Origin: Phoronis australis
Taxonomy: Eukaryota > Phoronida > Phoronidae
Assembly: GCA_002633005.1 (NCBI GenBank)
Contig: NMRA01001253.1
Span: 1-34,670, forward strand
DNA length: 34,670 nt
Direction: 5' to 3'
Shown: positions 1-10,488 of the stretch, one piece after another
Position numbering within the stretch: the stretch's first letter is position 1
How the letters are laid out: each line of letters opens with the position of its first letter
Notes under the pieces: model-generated
What the model saw: the letters and a program-made list of their open reading frames with translations, nothing else
What the model was told of the DNA's origin: nothing
Databases searched by the model: none
Position numbers and translations under genes: made by a program

Positions 1-1854
1 ACTTAATGAGTCAAAATAAACATAATGGGCCAGAACACACATACACTCCTGTAACAAAAATGTTACAGTATCGAATAGACTTCACCTGCATATACATGTA
101 AACAATCATTTTATCTAGCACTTACGTTCTAATTACACAGGTATTTCGCAAGTAGCTATTTATTGAGGTCATGCTCCACTAAAATACTGTTTCCTGCAAC
201 ATCCCATCGTTAATTACATGGTGAAATTATATACCGTGGCGGGTTATTTTCTTCCGGTATCATCCTTTTTGTCAGGCATTGAAACCGTATCTGTGTCATT
301 CGTTTTTCACCACTGGTTTCAGAGAAACTAAGAAATGCGTTCAGTAAGACTATTTGATAAATGTCTTATAATTTTTGCTCTTCGATGAGAAAACACGGTT
401 TCATGAGAACTAAAAAATTACTGAGCTACTCAGTCTGAGTTTATGGTACCTTTTCTAAAACATGGCTTGAATTTGAAATAATAGGGGGGCTGTGTCTTTC
501 AGCAGATCACACTGTTATAAACATTAATTGATCATGACTAAGAAATACTCAGAATTTTTTGTATGAACCACTGAACGTTCTCCTCTTTCAGGTATATCCC
601 TTTATACTAGCCAGCCACCCTGAAATAAAGCAGGTTACTAAGGCACAAAATGATGAAAATTTAAAACCTATCTAAACCGTCATAAAATGATTTCCATCCC
701 TCAGCCTGTCATTCAGGGCGTCATGTCAAGTGACTCTTCAATAAAACCGTTACTGTTGGAAATCAGTTCTTATCATGACAGGGGATACGTTTGTGGGAGT
801 GTATCGCCTGAATACTTCTGTAACTATGAACCGCTCCTTAACACATTTATTTACGGACTTTCGTTTCCTGGCTAGATTTTTTCTTGAAACCGTGTTTTTT
901 CACCGTAGCATATAAATCCCAAAATCGCCAGAACTTTTCCAGAGAACCCAAGTATGTATGAAATATTTCCATTATTTAAATTTCTTAGAAATCAGGAGGA
1001 AAAAGCAAATCATCCATTAGTGGTAGTTTATAACTCACTCACGACAAAACCGTTTTTAAAACTACTGTCCGACATACATCAATAAATGAAACTTTATAAT
1101 TTTTCGAACATTATGTATTTTATTTCAATCTTAAGAGTCCGATCTGGCCGCTAAAACCATTGAGCTATTCTGTCTCTCAGAGCATTAATCAATCACAAAA
1201 GTTGTAAACTACAACTATTTGTTTTGAACCTACTGATCTAAGTAACCTAGCCTTACCTCGAGTCATAGTACACTTACCACAAAGTGGAAGTCTTATAGTT
1301 CTCCCCAAACCAACGCAACACAAGAAGTGTTATCGCGCACAACGAACCATTACTGCAGAGGTTAAACTATACACTTACCATCCAACACTGATATTTATAC
1401 TAAAAATTGTCCGTGCTTAGTTTGGCGTTGTGTGTATAGTATTTTGTTGAGAGTCGTAGCATTAATTTGGCTCCTGTGGTAAGGGTTCCGCCAATTTTTC
1501 AGTTACCACTCCTTTGATTAAACCTGAATTTTGCCCTGTTTCGATTTCTTAAACTTGAAGTAGGAGCAGGCCTTTCGCTGTCATTCAGCCTGCTTCATAA
1601 TATTTTTTACCGTAATAGGATTCCATTTCCGTTTTCATGCGCCATTTTGAGCACACGGTTTTAAGGTTGGCCGTCACTCAGAAGTGGTGGCCAAGGCCAA
1701 CTCCAGTCTGAAACGTTTTCTTCAATAACAGCAGATGTTCTTGTTGATAACAGAAGTATACTCCTATCACGTCAAGGAATGAGCAATTTTATAGGAGTTA
1801 AATACTTAACTCGATTTTGTATATATATGTAATTTATGTTTGCCGATATCTCAC
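1..1854. other. Intergenic, downstream of A1
   Basis: I see no supported gene here. A 62-codon frame at 687-875 is kept without indels in copy 2 (20625-20813), but it has no signal peptide or recognised motif and its substitutions are only weakly biased toward silent changes. Bases 1332-1858 have no counterpart in copy 2. Bases 1-32 are the end of an arm of a foldback element seen complete at 19190-19955. Confidence 0.6.
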
Positions 1855-1860
1855 TTTATT
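1855..1860 (-). terminator. Polyadenylation signal of A1
   Basis: On the minus strand this reads AATAAA, 53 bases downstream of the A1 stop codon. That is a normal distance for a compact animal 3' UTR. The equivalent position in copy 2 is missing, because the roughly 525-bp segment containing it is absent there. Confidence 0.6.
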
Positions 1861-1912
1861 TTCAGGCATGGGCTCTAAACAGGTGTCAGTTATTTAAATC
1901 AACTCTGACCTA

Positions 1913-3053
1913 TCATCCTTCTTCAACATGTGCCACTGTTATTGTTGGTCGCCGCCGGTGACATGTTTTTCTGACCACTAACAGAACTAAGCCAGACGCC
2001 AGAGCGATGAAGACAATTGAACTTACAGCGATGACTGCAGCTAGTTCACCACCATCCAAATCACCAGAACTAGAAATCCCATCGTTTTGTCCTGTTATAT
2101 TCGTGGTCGTTGTCAGATATTTTCCTGTAGACTCTGTGCTTATTGATAAGTCTGTTGGTGCCAATGTTGTGGTTCTGATGGCTGTTGTAGATGTTGCTGT
2201 TTTTGCTGTTATCGTTGCTGCTGTTGTCACGCGCGCCGATGTTTGCTCTGTTATATTTGATGTCGTTGTCGTGCTCATTGATAAATCTGTTGACGTCAAT
2301 GTTGGCAATCTTGTGGCTGTTGAGGATGTTGCTGCTATTGCTGCTGTTGCTGTTATCGTTGCTTCTGTTGTTGCTATCACGTGGCCTGGTGTTTGAACTG
2401 TTGAACTTGAAATCGTTCTTGTACCTACGCTTTGTGCAGTTGTCCCTGGTTCTTGCGATGTGGTCCTCTGGCTTGTCAACGAATTCGCTGCAGCTGTTGA
2501 TGCCATTGTTTCTGAAGGTGTTTCGACAGTTGTCACTAACACCGTTGTTTCATTTTGTTGTCCTGAGGTTGCTTCTGCTTAAAGTTGGAAAATGGAGTCT
2601 ATGAGAAATTGTCACAAGCAATGTATATAGAATGTATAACTACGTTTGTTGAATGCACTCACATTCACTGTTCTCTTCCAGACACTCGTCGAACGTGACC
2701 CCCATATTTTACTCGGCACTTGACCCGTCTTAATTCAAATACTGGGTAAAGATTCTTAGTTCAAGTCAAGCATGACACACGATTGGTCACTATTCGAGTG
2801 GATCTTCTAATGAAGTTGAGTGATTCCGGGACATCATCTCCATCAACATCACACAACAAGCGCTTTTAAAAGAACGATGCGAATTTACACAACTGACATA
2901 AGGATGTCATTTTCAAGATGTTCCTAATTTTGTCGTCTTTTTTCACTCGCAGTAGATTGTTAAGGTGAACAAATTGCGTTTAAATGGTTGCTTACCTGCG
3001 ATTGCAATGAGAATTCCTGATACGCAAAGGATACACCTGATCGCAAACTCCAT
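1913..3053 (-). CDS. A1: mucin-like single-pass membrane protein, two exons
   Basis: Exon 1 is 3053-2996 and encodes a 19-residue signal peptide, MEFAIRCILCVSGILIAIA, ending in phase 1 at a clean donor (CAG/GTAAG). Exon 2 is 2574-1913, with an alternative start at 2577, and begins after AAGCAG. The protein is 239 or 240 residues. The ectodomain is dominated by Thr, Ser and Ala and has almost no aromatic residues or Cys, the pattern of a heavily O-glycosylated stalk. It has three N-glycosylation sequons (NET, NIT, NIT). Near the C-terminus a GGELAA motif leads into a membrane helix of about 23 residues that stops at RKTCHRRRP, followed by a tail of about 10 residues ending in EEG. The Cys beside the membrane could be palmitoylated (inference). 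By architecture it is type I with the mucin-like part outside. The role is unknown; adhesion, cell-coat or immune-surface functions are possible. A2 is its broken copy, and B1 and B2 share its membrane region. Confidence 0.85.
2575..2580 (-). promoter_or_regulatory. NAGNAG tandem splice acceptor of A1 exon 2
   Basis: The minus strand reads AAGCAG immediately before the exon. Either AG can be used, and both keep the frame, adding or omitting one residue next to the predicted signal-peptide cleavage site. The same hexamer is kept in A2 at 22132-22137. Confidence 0.55.
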
Positions 3054-3090
3054 TCTGTCCAATCTGTCTAACGCAGCGCTCAACGAGAAC

Positions 3091-3098
3091 TTTTATGA
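3091..3098 (-). promoter_or_regulatory. Possible TATA-like box of A1
   Basis: The minus strand reads TCATAAAA about 40 bases upstream of the A1 start codon. Copy 2 has TCATAATA at the same place. A start site about 25-30 bases downstream would give a 5' UTR of only 10-20 bases, so this is a weak call; a distal promoter is equally possible. Confidence 0.2.
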
Positions 3099-3099
3099 T

Positions 3100-3854
3100 A
3101 ATTAAGATATACTTTATGACAATTCACGACTTTAACAAGATGTTATAAATAACTGATTAAAATGTTTTATTGTTTTACAGACCAATGTTTACTAATGTTT
3201 TAGAGATCAACAAGTTGTTTTGTTTCTTTATATTACGTCTGCATGTATTTTGATGTTCATGTACACGTATAAAGTATAACCTGATACAACACATAGCTCT
3301 TAAAATTTCTATAAAAATAATCAACCACCAAACTCACAAGCAATATTTTGTCGTTGTCATTTTCTCTTTTGAATCACCCGTTAACATACTGTCTTACGTT
3401 TATCAGTCATTCCATTACTTATCACGCGCCAAGAGGTTGATAAGTCAGTTGTAGCAACAGTGTTACCATAAAGTTGGCATACAGCAGGAGATAAATTTTT
3501 AAAAGGCTCCGTCATATCTGTTCCTATCTTCTTTTTAAAAGCATTCCTAAGCTTACCTCAGGTTTTCACCACAGTAGTCACAAAGGAGGTGAGAAATGAA
3601 TTTTTGTTTCACATAAGTCCTACATGAATCAAGCACTGCCTAAATACATCAATTCAATAATAAAATGTAAATACGTAAGCTTACTTGTCGGCTTGCTACC
3701 AAGACGACAATATATTTCGATTGGTGAGCTTCGAATCCTTTAAATTGTTTGTAAGAAAGGAAAAGGCGTAGATTGAAATTTTGTCGTCCAATCAGTGGTC
3801 CAAATGTTACAGCATCAAACGGCATTCAACTCATTTCGATAGTTAGAGACACAA
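3100..3854. other. A1-B1 intergenic spacer
   Basis: This holds the A1 upstream region and the B1 3' flank. It is well conserved with 22665-23260 in copy 2, including a TATAAAG-containing stretch near 3270. I see no gene. The copy 2 equivalent is interrupted near 3655 by the THAP-bearing transposon. Confidence 0.55.
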
Positions 3855-4685
3855 TTACACCTTTTCTTTGTCTTTTTCCAGATGATCTGTCTTTTTACTA
3901 TTTTCACGGTCTTGCAGTCGAAACAAATTTTCCTGTTCATTTTCAGGTTCCGGAGACACAGTAGTCTTGTGACACGGCTTTTTGACAAAAACGACGATTG
4001 CACAGGCAACAAGCGCAATTCCCGCCAGCGCACTGGAAACACTGATGGCTGCTACCTCACCTCCGCTCAGACCTACTGGTGGTTCCGTTGGTAGAGTGGA
4101 GGTGTCTAATGCATGTGCTTTTGTTGTCACTGTGGCTATAGAAGGGAGAACGCTACTGTAACCAGTGGTTGTTGAAATTCGAAGATTTGTTGAAGTCTCT
4201 ACTATAGATTGGTTTCCAGTTGTAAAGGACGCGTTGAATGTAGCAGTTGCTTCAGCCTGATTGGTTGTTGAGGCTGGAATACTTGATCCAGTGGAATTTA
4301 CAATAGTACTTGTATTGACATTAGGCCTACTGGTTGTTGAGTTTGGTTCTCTCATCATTGTGGATGTGTTAAGGGCAACTGTACTGTTCACACTGGTTGC
4401 TGTGGCTTGAAGGAGAACGCTACTGTACACAGTGGTTGTTGACTTTTGCTCAGCTGCAGTGTTAGTGATAGTTTTCGAGGTTGTTGATTGGTTTGATGCA
4501 GATGAAGATGAACCTATGCCATTGTTAATTGTCGAACTTTTGGGTGTGACAATGGTAGTATTGGTTTTCGCAATTGACGATTGGTTTGATGTAAATGTCG
4601 TCTTGCTTGTAGCAACTACACTGGTATTGTTCATTGCATTCGCCAATGGAACTTGCAGCACGCTTGACAGTGCAATCAACATCAT
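3855..4685 (-). CDS. B1: mucin-like single-pass membrane protein
   Basis: The reading frame gives 276 residues from the first in-frame ATG at 4685 to TAA. The N-terminus MMLIALSSVLQVPLANA is a plausible short signal peptide with an A-x-A cleavage site. The ectodomain is Ser/Thr/Asn-rich with no Cys, and I count about 12 N-x-S/T sequons. After PPVGLSGGEVAAISVS comes one membrane helix ending FVKKPCHK, then a cytoplasmic tail of about 40 charged residues ending DKEKV. The tail has no Tyr, so no classical ITAM or ITIM motif. Tail and membrane region match B2 closely. The homologous B2 start lies about 90 bases upstream, but in B1 that stretch has lost 8 bases net and hits a stop, so B1 must use the internal Met or an unseen upstream exon. 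Function unknown; a glycosylated cell-surface protein is the safest reading. Confidence 0.8.
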   Translation of the reverse strand: MMLIALSSVLQVPLANAMNNTSVVATSKTTFTSNQSSIAKTNTTIVTPKSSTINNGIGSSSSASNQSTTSKTITNTAAEQKSTTTVYSSVLLQATATSVNSTVALNTSTMMREPNSTTSRPNVNTSTIVNSTGSSIPASTTNQAEATATFNASFTTGNQSIVETSTNLRISTTTGYSSVLPSIATVTTKAHALDTSTLPTEPPVGLSGGEVAAISVSSALAGIALVACAIVVFVKKPCHKTTVSPEPENEQENLFRLQDRENSKKTDHLEKDKEKV

Positions 4686-4763
4686 CCCCACTGATCTTGC
4701 ATCTGCTGTTCTATGAGATGATGACGAAAAAACTACAAAAAATATTGTATCGGAATGAAAGTG

Positions 4764-4885
4764 ATATCATATCGGTGAGAAAAGTGTTTTTCGAAGGTCA
4801 GCTAGTCACAACCTCAGCGCTCGCATATCATATCAGTGAGAGAAGTGGTTTCCTAACATCAACTCTTCACAACCTCAGCATTCGC
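4764..4885. repeat. 61-bp imperfect tandem duplication upstream of B1
   Basis: Units 4764-4824 and 4825-4885 both start ATATCATATC and both contain CACAACCTCAGC before ending in TCGC. They lie about 80-200 bases upstream of the B1 start codon, where promoter elements would be expected. Copy 2 does not show the pair. Confidence 0.75.
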
Positions 4886-4989
4886 AGCCGAACACTATGG
4901 TGGCTGCGACAAATCATGTATGATAAGGACAGATTATTTAAAGCGAATGGTAGGCAGACAACGTAAAGAATGCATTAGCGTTTCAAATA

Positions 4990-6020
4990 TAACATTACGG
5001 ATTTCTCAAATGAACTGTATTGTGTTACGACATGACTGGTTAATAACGCCGAGTACGTAATATGTTTGATATTACAGGGGCGAATCACACGGTCGGGCAA
5101 AGTAGAAATCTATGCGCCTTGCATTTGGTCGTGTGCAAAACACTAATACAAGTGACTCCTAGTGTTAATTTTTCGTACCCCTTTGTCTGCTTTGTTCAAA
5201 ATCGACTATTTGTGCGGCCATTGTGTTTGAGCGCCGCTAACTATTTTTTGGGGTGTGGCCATCTGGTGTAGAGGTACCGGCGGCCATGACGTTTTGAGGT
5301 CCGACCAATAAGTTAGAACACCAGCCGTTGGGTTTTGCAGTCCAACCAGCAGGTTTTGCATGGGCGCCGTAGCACTGAAAAAGGTGGAGGTTATAGCCCT
5401 CCTGTGGTACACCGTTCATACACCATGGGCGATGCAGCACTGAAAAAAAGTGGAGCTATAGCCCCNCAGCCCCCTATGGTGTGTCGCCCATGTATTGAAG
5501 TCCGACCAGTTGTTGATTCCCCTTGATAAACCTAGTTTCTCATGAGGAAAGTATGATCTTGCAAGACATTGCAAAATCAAGCCAAGTGTTTCGCAAAATG
5601 GCAGCCGACGAGGTAAATTGGTCGGCGAAGATGAAGCGTTTAAATGTAGGATTGAAGTCATTGTTTTTGTTCCGTCAGCGAAGGGTTTTCGCCGCAAGCT
5701 AGTACATTTAAAGCTGGCATCTTGCGGTCTACGACACTCAACCCAAATTGCTGCCCAATGAAGACCTCCGGCTTACAGACCAATCAGATATGCGTGTTTT
5801 AACCGGGTGACCCTGCGGAACCGGCGAAGTCGACCAAGTGCTAGCGCTGCTCCGCGTTAAAAGGCTAATACAACATCAAGCTGAAATTATCGGCCGATAT
5901 ATGTTCACAAAAAGTAATCTTCACTGTTATTCAACATTCAGGGTCATTTTATTGCTGCACCAACAGAACTTCAAAACTCAAGTTCTGTAGTCTAAGTAAA
6001 TTACCAGATTGTTTATAAGA
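4990..6020. other. Copy-1-specific segment, no gene seen
   Basis: This stretch does not align collinearly with the matching interval of copy 2 (25750-26365). Short parts resemble copy 2 only in inverted orientation: minus-strand 5600-5500 and plus-strand 26150-26300 share GCAATG...AGATC and TTGGTCGGA-type words. It contains one ambiguous base at 5466. I see no supported coding region. Confidence 0.5.
5361..5490. repeat. 65-bp imperfect tandem pair
   Basis: Two units starting near 5361 and 5426 share TGGGCG...AGCACTGAAAAA, then GTGGAG and TATAGCCC. The single ambiguous base (5466) falls in the second unit. Confidence 0.6.
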
Positions 6021-7526
6021 TTTGATTTTAACCACTTTTGGAAAAACAGTAATTTGTAATTTTCACTTATGAAAGTGCAAAATATGACGAGGACGAGGTA
6101 GTCGACGAATTTTGGGTTCGTACTCTAGTGGTGAACCAGTTTACTACAGAAGTGAAACATCCTGTAACAGGGGATTTGCACTTGTTAAAGAATGTATTTT
6201 CGATTGAAATCAACAATGATGCAACTTTCAGGTAACTTACGGTGTCAATACCATGTAAACTGACACATTCTAGTGCAATTTTTCAAAGAGGGGTTCCTTT
6301 TTTCTCTCTTAATGTCTCGAACTGTTTACACCGAGAATGGCACCTCCTGTTTCGTTACAGATCTAAGTCATTGTCTAATACGTAGGCCGCACAATCCAAA
6401 TTCAAGTATTTAACTCTGAAATACTATTCATGGGATGACCTAATATTCGTACATTCATTGACTCTAAATGTAATAAACAATATGAAAGTAAATGTTTACT
6501 TTACCTGCTTTAATTCTCATTTTTCTGTCAGTTGTCAAATTTAGTGACTGATCAACGGAGCAACTTCTTTTCAAATTATTCGACTGAGTTCTTCACTTAT
6601 TCGCTACTTCTCGGTGTTGCACCTTTTAACTAATGTGATAACTTGCTTACGATTATTTTATTGTGATAGTATTTTTATCAAAAAGTGTACCGGGGGTATT
6701 CGACTATATTTTTGGGAGGTGCAGCTGAAAAACTGAGATACCCATCCATTTGATTCCGTAATTCTGATCCTTTCGTAGGGATTATTGGCCACCTTGAAAC
6801 AAAAGACATACTAGAAAAATTAAAATGAAAATTTATGAGTAGAGATTTTGTAAACACTTGTTACAAGTTCTCCAAGTGGAAGAGAAACCTTAGAGTTTCT
6901 TTCGTACACTTTTATAGGGAATCTTGACAACAAAAGCACACTGTAGTAGGGAAAGTAGTGAAATTCGTCCATCGGAGCAGCATCTCCGATATGCTTCTTC
7001 TATGAGAGTACCTCCGGAAAAGTATCCGTCTCTTTTTCTTGTAGTTGTGGCTTTATCTATAAGAGTGTTCAATCCGAGAGTTCTGATTGGGCCAAGTTAC
7101 CATTCGACGTAATGAATATCGGACGCAAAACATGCGATTAAACTTGTCGGTGGCGGATTTCGACTGAGATTAAAACTGCCTGTCAAGCCCATTTAAATAA
7201 TCTTTGTTTTTATCAACATGGAAATGAGTAGAAAATGAAAAATAACGCACAGCATGCTTTATCTATAAATTAACAAAGTATTTCAAATTGAAAAGTAGTT
7301 GGCACGTTGTACTCAGATCTGATACCGTGCTTGATCAGGCTTTTAGAAAAACATCAATATTTGAATATTTACATCAGTTTTCAATTCTCCTTTCTTCAAA
7401 TGCACCTATTATTGAGAATCTCTGCAAAATGTAGTAATTGCAAAGATTTTATAGAATTTTTGGTAAATGTTTGCGACAAAGTCACACGGAAATGAACGAT
7501 CTTGTGTCGATCGACCTTGGTGTGTG

Positions 7527-7699
7527 GAAACGAAATGATTTTATTGCGCAGTAGAAAATTTAGCCAGGTGTCGCCAGTGAATAATGACGTAAGGGCTTGT
7601 GCGTAAGCTAACAGATTTTGTCCAATGAAAGTATACGGAGTTGGCGGTCCATGTACTATAGTCTATGGTAGAAACGGAATGATTTTATTGCGCAGTAGA
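7527..7699. repeat. 29-bp direct repeats flanking a 115-bp insert
   Basis: A 29-bp sequence (7527-7555), containing ATGATTTTATTGCGCAGTAG, recurs at 7671-7699 with one mismatch. Copy 2 has only one copy, near 28115-28141. The insert ends in the near-palindrome CCATGTACTATAGTCTATGG. Confidence 0.75.
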
Positions 7700-8674
7700 T
7701 TTCTTAATGATTTGCGATAAGTTTTATCAGTGAATTGTTTACTTATCTAACCTAAGAGTAGACGCGTCGCAGTAGCTGTTGCAACATCTTGACTCTAAGG
7801 TTGATAAAATCCAAAATTATATACGTAACAGTTTTTCGAGAGCTTTTTATGTTGCTTCTGAAAAAAATTCCCTTTAAATCATGGACTAAAATCTCAACTC
7901 TTTACTATCTATGACAGTAATCTGCAAGAGGGCGATAAAGGTCTGGTAGAGGGAGCTCAAAGGGATTCCAATAAGTTAATTGGGAATGCTGTAACTAAAA
8001 TGCGGTTTTTCATTTCAATAGCCCTACATTACAAGTGAAAAATCAACAATTTTCTTCGACTGGACAATGACTTTTTTCGCAATTCTTTTTGAAGATAAGG
8101 ACAACACAACTTTCTTTCAAACTACAATATCTCCTAAATATACTAATTTTATAGTTTTTCTGAAGTTTCCGTCTTACGGTATGAGCACGTTTCTAGGTAC
8201 ATGCAATTTAACCGAAATGACGCAGTTTTTAAAAAAGAAACGTTTCTCAAGTGTCGCATATAGCCACCCAAGTTCCGTATATAGGTGCGAGAGCTATCCT
8301 TTGTACGAGTACATGTCTTAAAGTTACATTTTCTTGCATTTCCTTTCCTTATTGATACTCTCTCATTCAGTAATTAGGGTTAAATTGAATCCAGATTTAT
8401 TTTGTAACGAATAACTCCACTTTGAACAAGAATTGGAGTAGAGACCAGGAATTCATGTGTGTGCTTGGAAATCCTTACGACTTTTCATTGACAGTTTTTC
8501 CTCAAATGTTTCGCACATATAGGTGAATCCGCTCTTTTATTTGTTCCACTTATTGAGGCAGGCTCTCATTCGTTGTCTTTGCCTCTTTTGTCTACTCTTA
8601 GTATTTTTCAACAAAATGGTTGTAACAAAGTTCAAATGAAACCACACCAACATCTATCATTTCTCAAAGAGTAA

Positions 8675-8830
8675 CAGTGGCGGATTCAGAGGGGGGCCAA
8701 GGGGCCATGGCCCCCTAAAATTCTCTCAGGTTCCATTTGGCAGTTCGGGGGTGCGAATTTCTGACGGACAAAATCCTGGCTAATTCTCTGCCCTGGCCCC
8801 CCTTAACTCAAAATCCTGGATCCGCCCCTG
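8675..8830. mobile_element. MITE with imperfect terminal inverted repeats and AGTAA target duplication
   Basis: The element starts CAGTGGCGGATTCAG and ends with the inverse of CAGGGGCGGATCCAGG. It is 156 bp, C/G-rich, and has no coding capacity. AGTAA is duplicated at 8670-8674 and 8831-8835. Copy 2 keeps an unoccupied site with a single AGTAA at 32604-32608, so the insertion followed the duplication. Similar short elements with GGCGGATCCAGG ends are familiar from many animal genomes; I cannot assign the superfamily. Confidence 0.88.
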
Positions 8831-10123
8831 AGTAAGTCTGAATCTGTTTCACTCGTTATTTTGAAATGTTGCTCCTTAGGTTCACTCATGTGTTTCACTT
8901 GTAGCCATATGTGACTAGTTTTGAACATAGGCACAGCGTCAAATTTAGGCGCATGGGCTTAAATACGCACATATACTGAATCAATTCTGATCAATGCTCA
9001 CTTTAAAGCGGCAAATTTCAGTCTGTGTGACGAACAACGTTTTTTTCAAGTAGCCGGCTGCACTATTAGTAGCCGTAAAAGATGAAAAATTGACTTGGAA
9101 TCAGTTTCAATAGACTATGTGCACGGTTTTTGAAGTCTTTGGCAAAGTATACTGTTTTTATTGTCATACTTGCACATCCTGTCGAATAGATAGTTGGAGC
9201 TGACTCGACCTTGTTTTTCAAGCCCAAAATAGGCTTGTATTACAGACAAAGAACGTTATCTGCAGTCGTGCGACCCCTATTACTGTGCTGTTGCCTTTTG
9301 AAAGGAATCGTGTATTCTTTTTCACATTCCTTGAGATAATACTTGCCCTGCTGCGTCCTCATAATGAGCTTATTGAAAGGCGCTTTTATGCTGCATTTTT
9401 CGGTAGATATAAATTTACAAGGTACCTTAAGACAGCTTGGTAAACTGAGACGTTTCCGCCTCCTATGAATGGCTGTCGTGTCAAGAGATTGCAAGTACCG
9501 AGTTCTACGCAACATACTGAATAACAATGCTTTAGCATATTTCAATATTTAATTCACAACAAATGTAAAAAAGACAACTATGTACAAATTCTCATCGTCA
9601 CTTTACAGAACAACACAGTATCCGGTATTTTCACTGGTTTTCACGGCTTATGCGACACGGAATCCAATGCACGGAAGCGTTTCGACAGCATCGTTTCCAC
9701 GATTCCAGTTTCATGTTACTAATCAGATAGTTAAAGGAGAATGCCACCAGATTTGATTAGCCTTTTTGCCGTCAAAATCGGTCTATATCCACATCGCCTC
9801 GCATACGGTCGGCCTTACCTTGCCAAGAGGTGTCGCGTTAACCTGTGAGGAAGGTGAGAAACGACGCTAGCGACGTCAGTGGTTCATACGCAGATTGAAT
9901 GCCGCTATGTTGCGGTGCATATTTCCCGCTTGTCCGAACTAAGCAGCTGCGAGGAAAGCGGGTACATCGTTTTTTTACTTCCTCAAGAGTCCGAAATGCT
10001 TAGGAAGTGGCTCATGGTAGTGAAGAATAAAATGTACGCTGTAAATAGCAAGTATGAGGACGTGAAACCTCTCCTTGTCTGTGGCCTGCAGACGTCGACA
10101 GTGCCTGACGAATGCCGGCTTAC

Positions 10124-10265
10124 CAAATAACTCCATACGTTTCGTTGTCTGAGCTTGTTCACGGCTTCTCTCTCGAATTGATAGCCTGTAAAACTTAACG
10201 ATCCACCTGCGAAGTCGGGACTGATAAGCTCTAGCTCGTCCTATGTCGGGAATGGAAGTACCCAT
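10124..10265 (-). CDS. Possible small first exon, Arg-rich
   Basis: On the minus strand an ATG at 10265 opens 47 codons that end in phase 1 at a consensus-like donor (TTTG/GTAAGC). The peptide starts MGTSIPDIGRARAY and is rich in Arg, with RLRRWIVKFYR as a possible amphipathic helix. No partner exon is recognised downstream, and the start lies only about 10 bases past a possible polyadenylation signal of the upstream gene. It may equally be chance in that gene's 3' flank. The segment straddles the edge of the duplication. Confidence 0.22.
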
Positions 10266-10271
10266 GTTGGC

Positions 10272-10277
10272 GTTTAT
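10272..10277 (-). terminator. Possible polyadenylation signal
   Basis: The minus strand reads AATAAA about 215 bases downstream of the stop codon at 10489. The spacing suits the 3' UTR of the exon at 10489-10698. Confidence 0.35.
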
Positions 10278-10488
10278 TACTGATCATTCTGTTTCAAAAT
10301 GAATCATTCTCACCCTAACCAATACTTACATAAAACTGAAACAAAGTCTGCTTCATTAGATGCAATTTTTAATGCCTTTACAGTGTTCGTGAGTGCAAAT
10401 GATTTGAGAAGCCAGCAGTGAATAAATCACTGCGTTACCGGCTTTAGGTGCAATAAAACTAATGACGGGACTCCTAGGCCGTGTGAGC

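Larger units (their letters stand above)
1..10007. repeat. Tandem segmental duplication, copy 1
   Basis: The sequence from position 1 aligns in the same orientation with 19919 onward, and the match continues with interruptions to about 10007, which corresponds to 33791. Landmarks occur in the same order in both copies: the foldback arm, the 62-codon frame at 687 and 20625, gene A, gene B, the blocks at 6020-8450 and 26365-28946, and the block at 8452-10007 and 32407-33791. In one stretch (about 3105-3320 against 22668-22880) I counted about 15 differences in 215 bases. The left limit is not visible because the match already holds at base 1. Segments 5000-6020 and 25750-26365 do not align collinearly. 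Confidence 0.93.
6020..10007. other. Conserved but apparently non-coding part of copy 1
   Basis: This aligns with 26365-28946 and then 32407-33791 in copy 2. All open frames I checked are interrupted by indels in the other copy, for example the frame at 9240-9545, so there is no evidence for a gene. It contains the 7527-7699 direct repeats and the 8675-8830 MITE. Confidence 0.6.

Noticed and set aside
2007-2604. Plus-strand Val/Leu-rich frames
   Set aside because: Antisense shadow of the A1 mucin exon; same effect at 21433-22139 for A2.
9240-9545. 101-codon basic minus-strand frame
   Set aside because: The copy 2 equivalent (about 33015-33300) has several frame-changing indels, so no coding constraint is seen.
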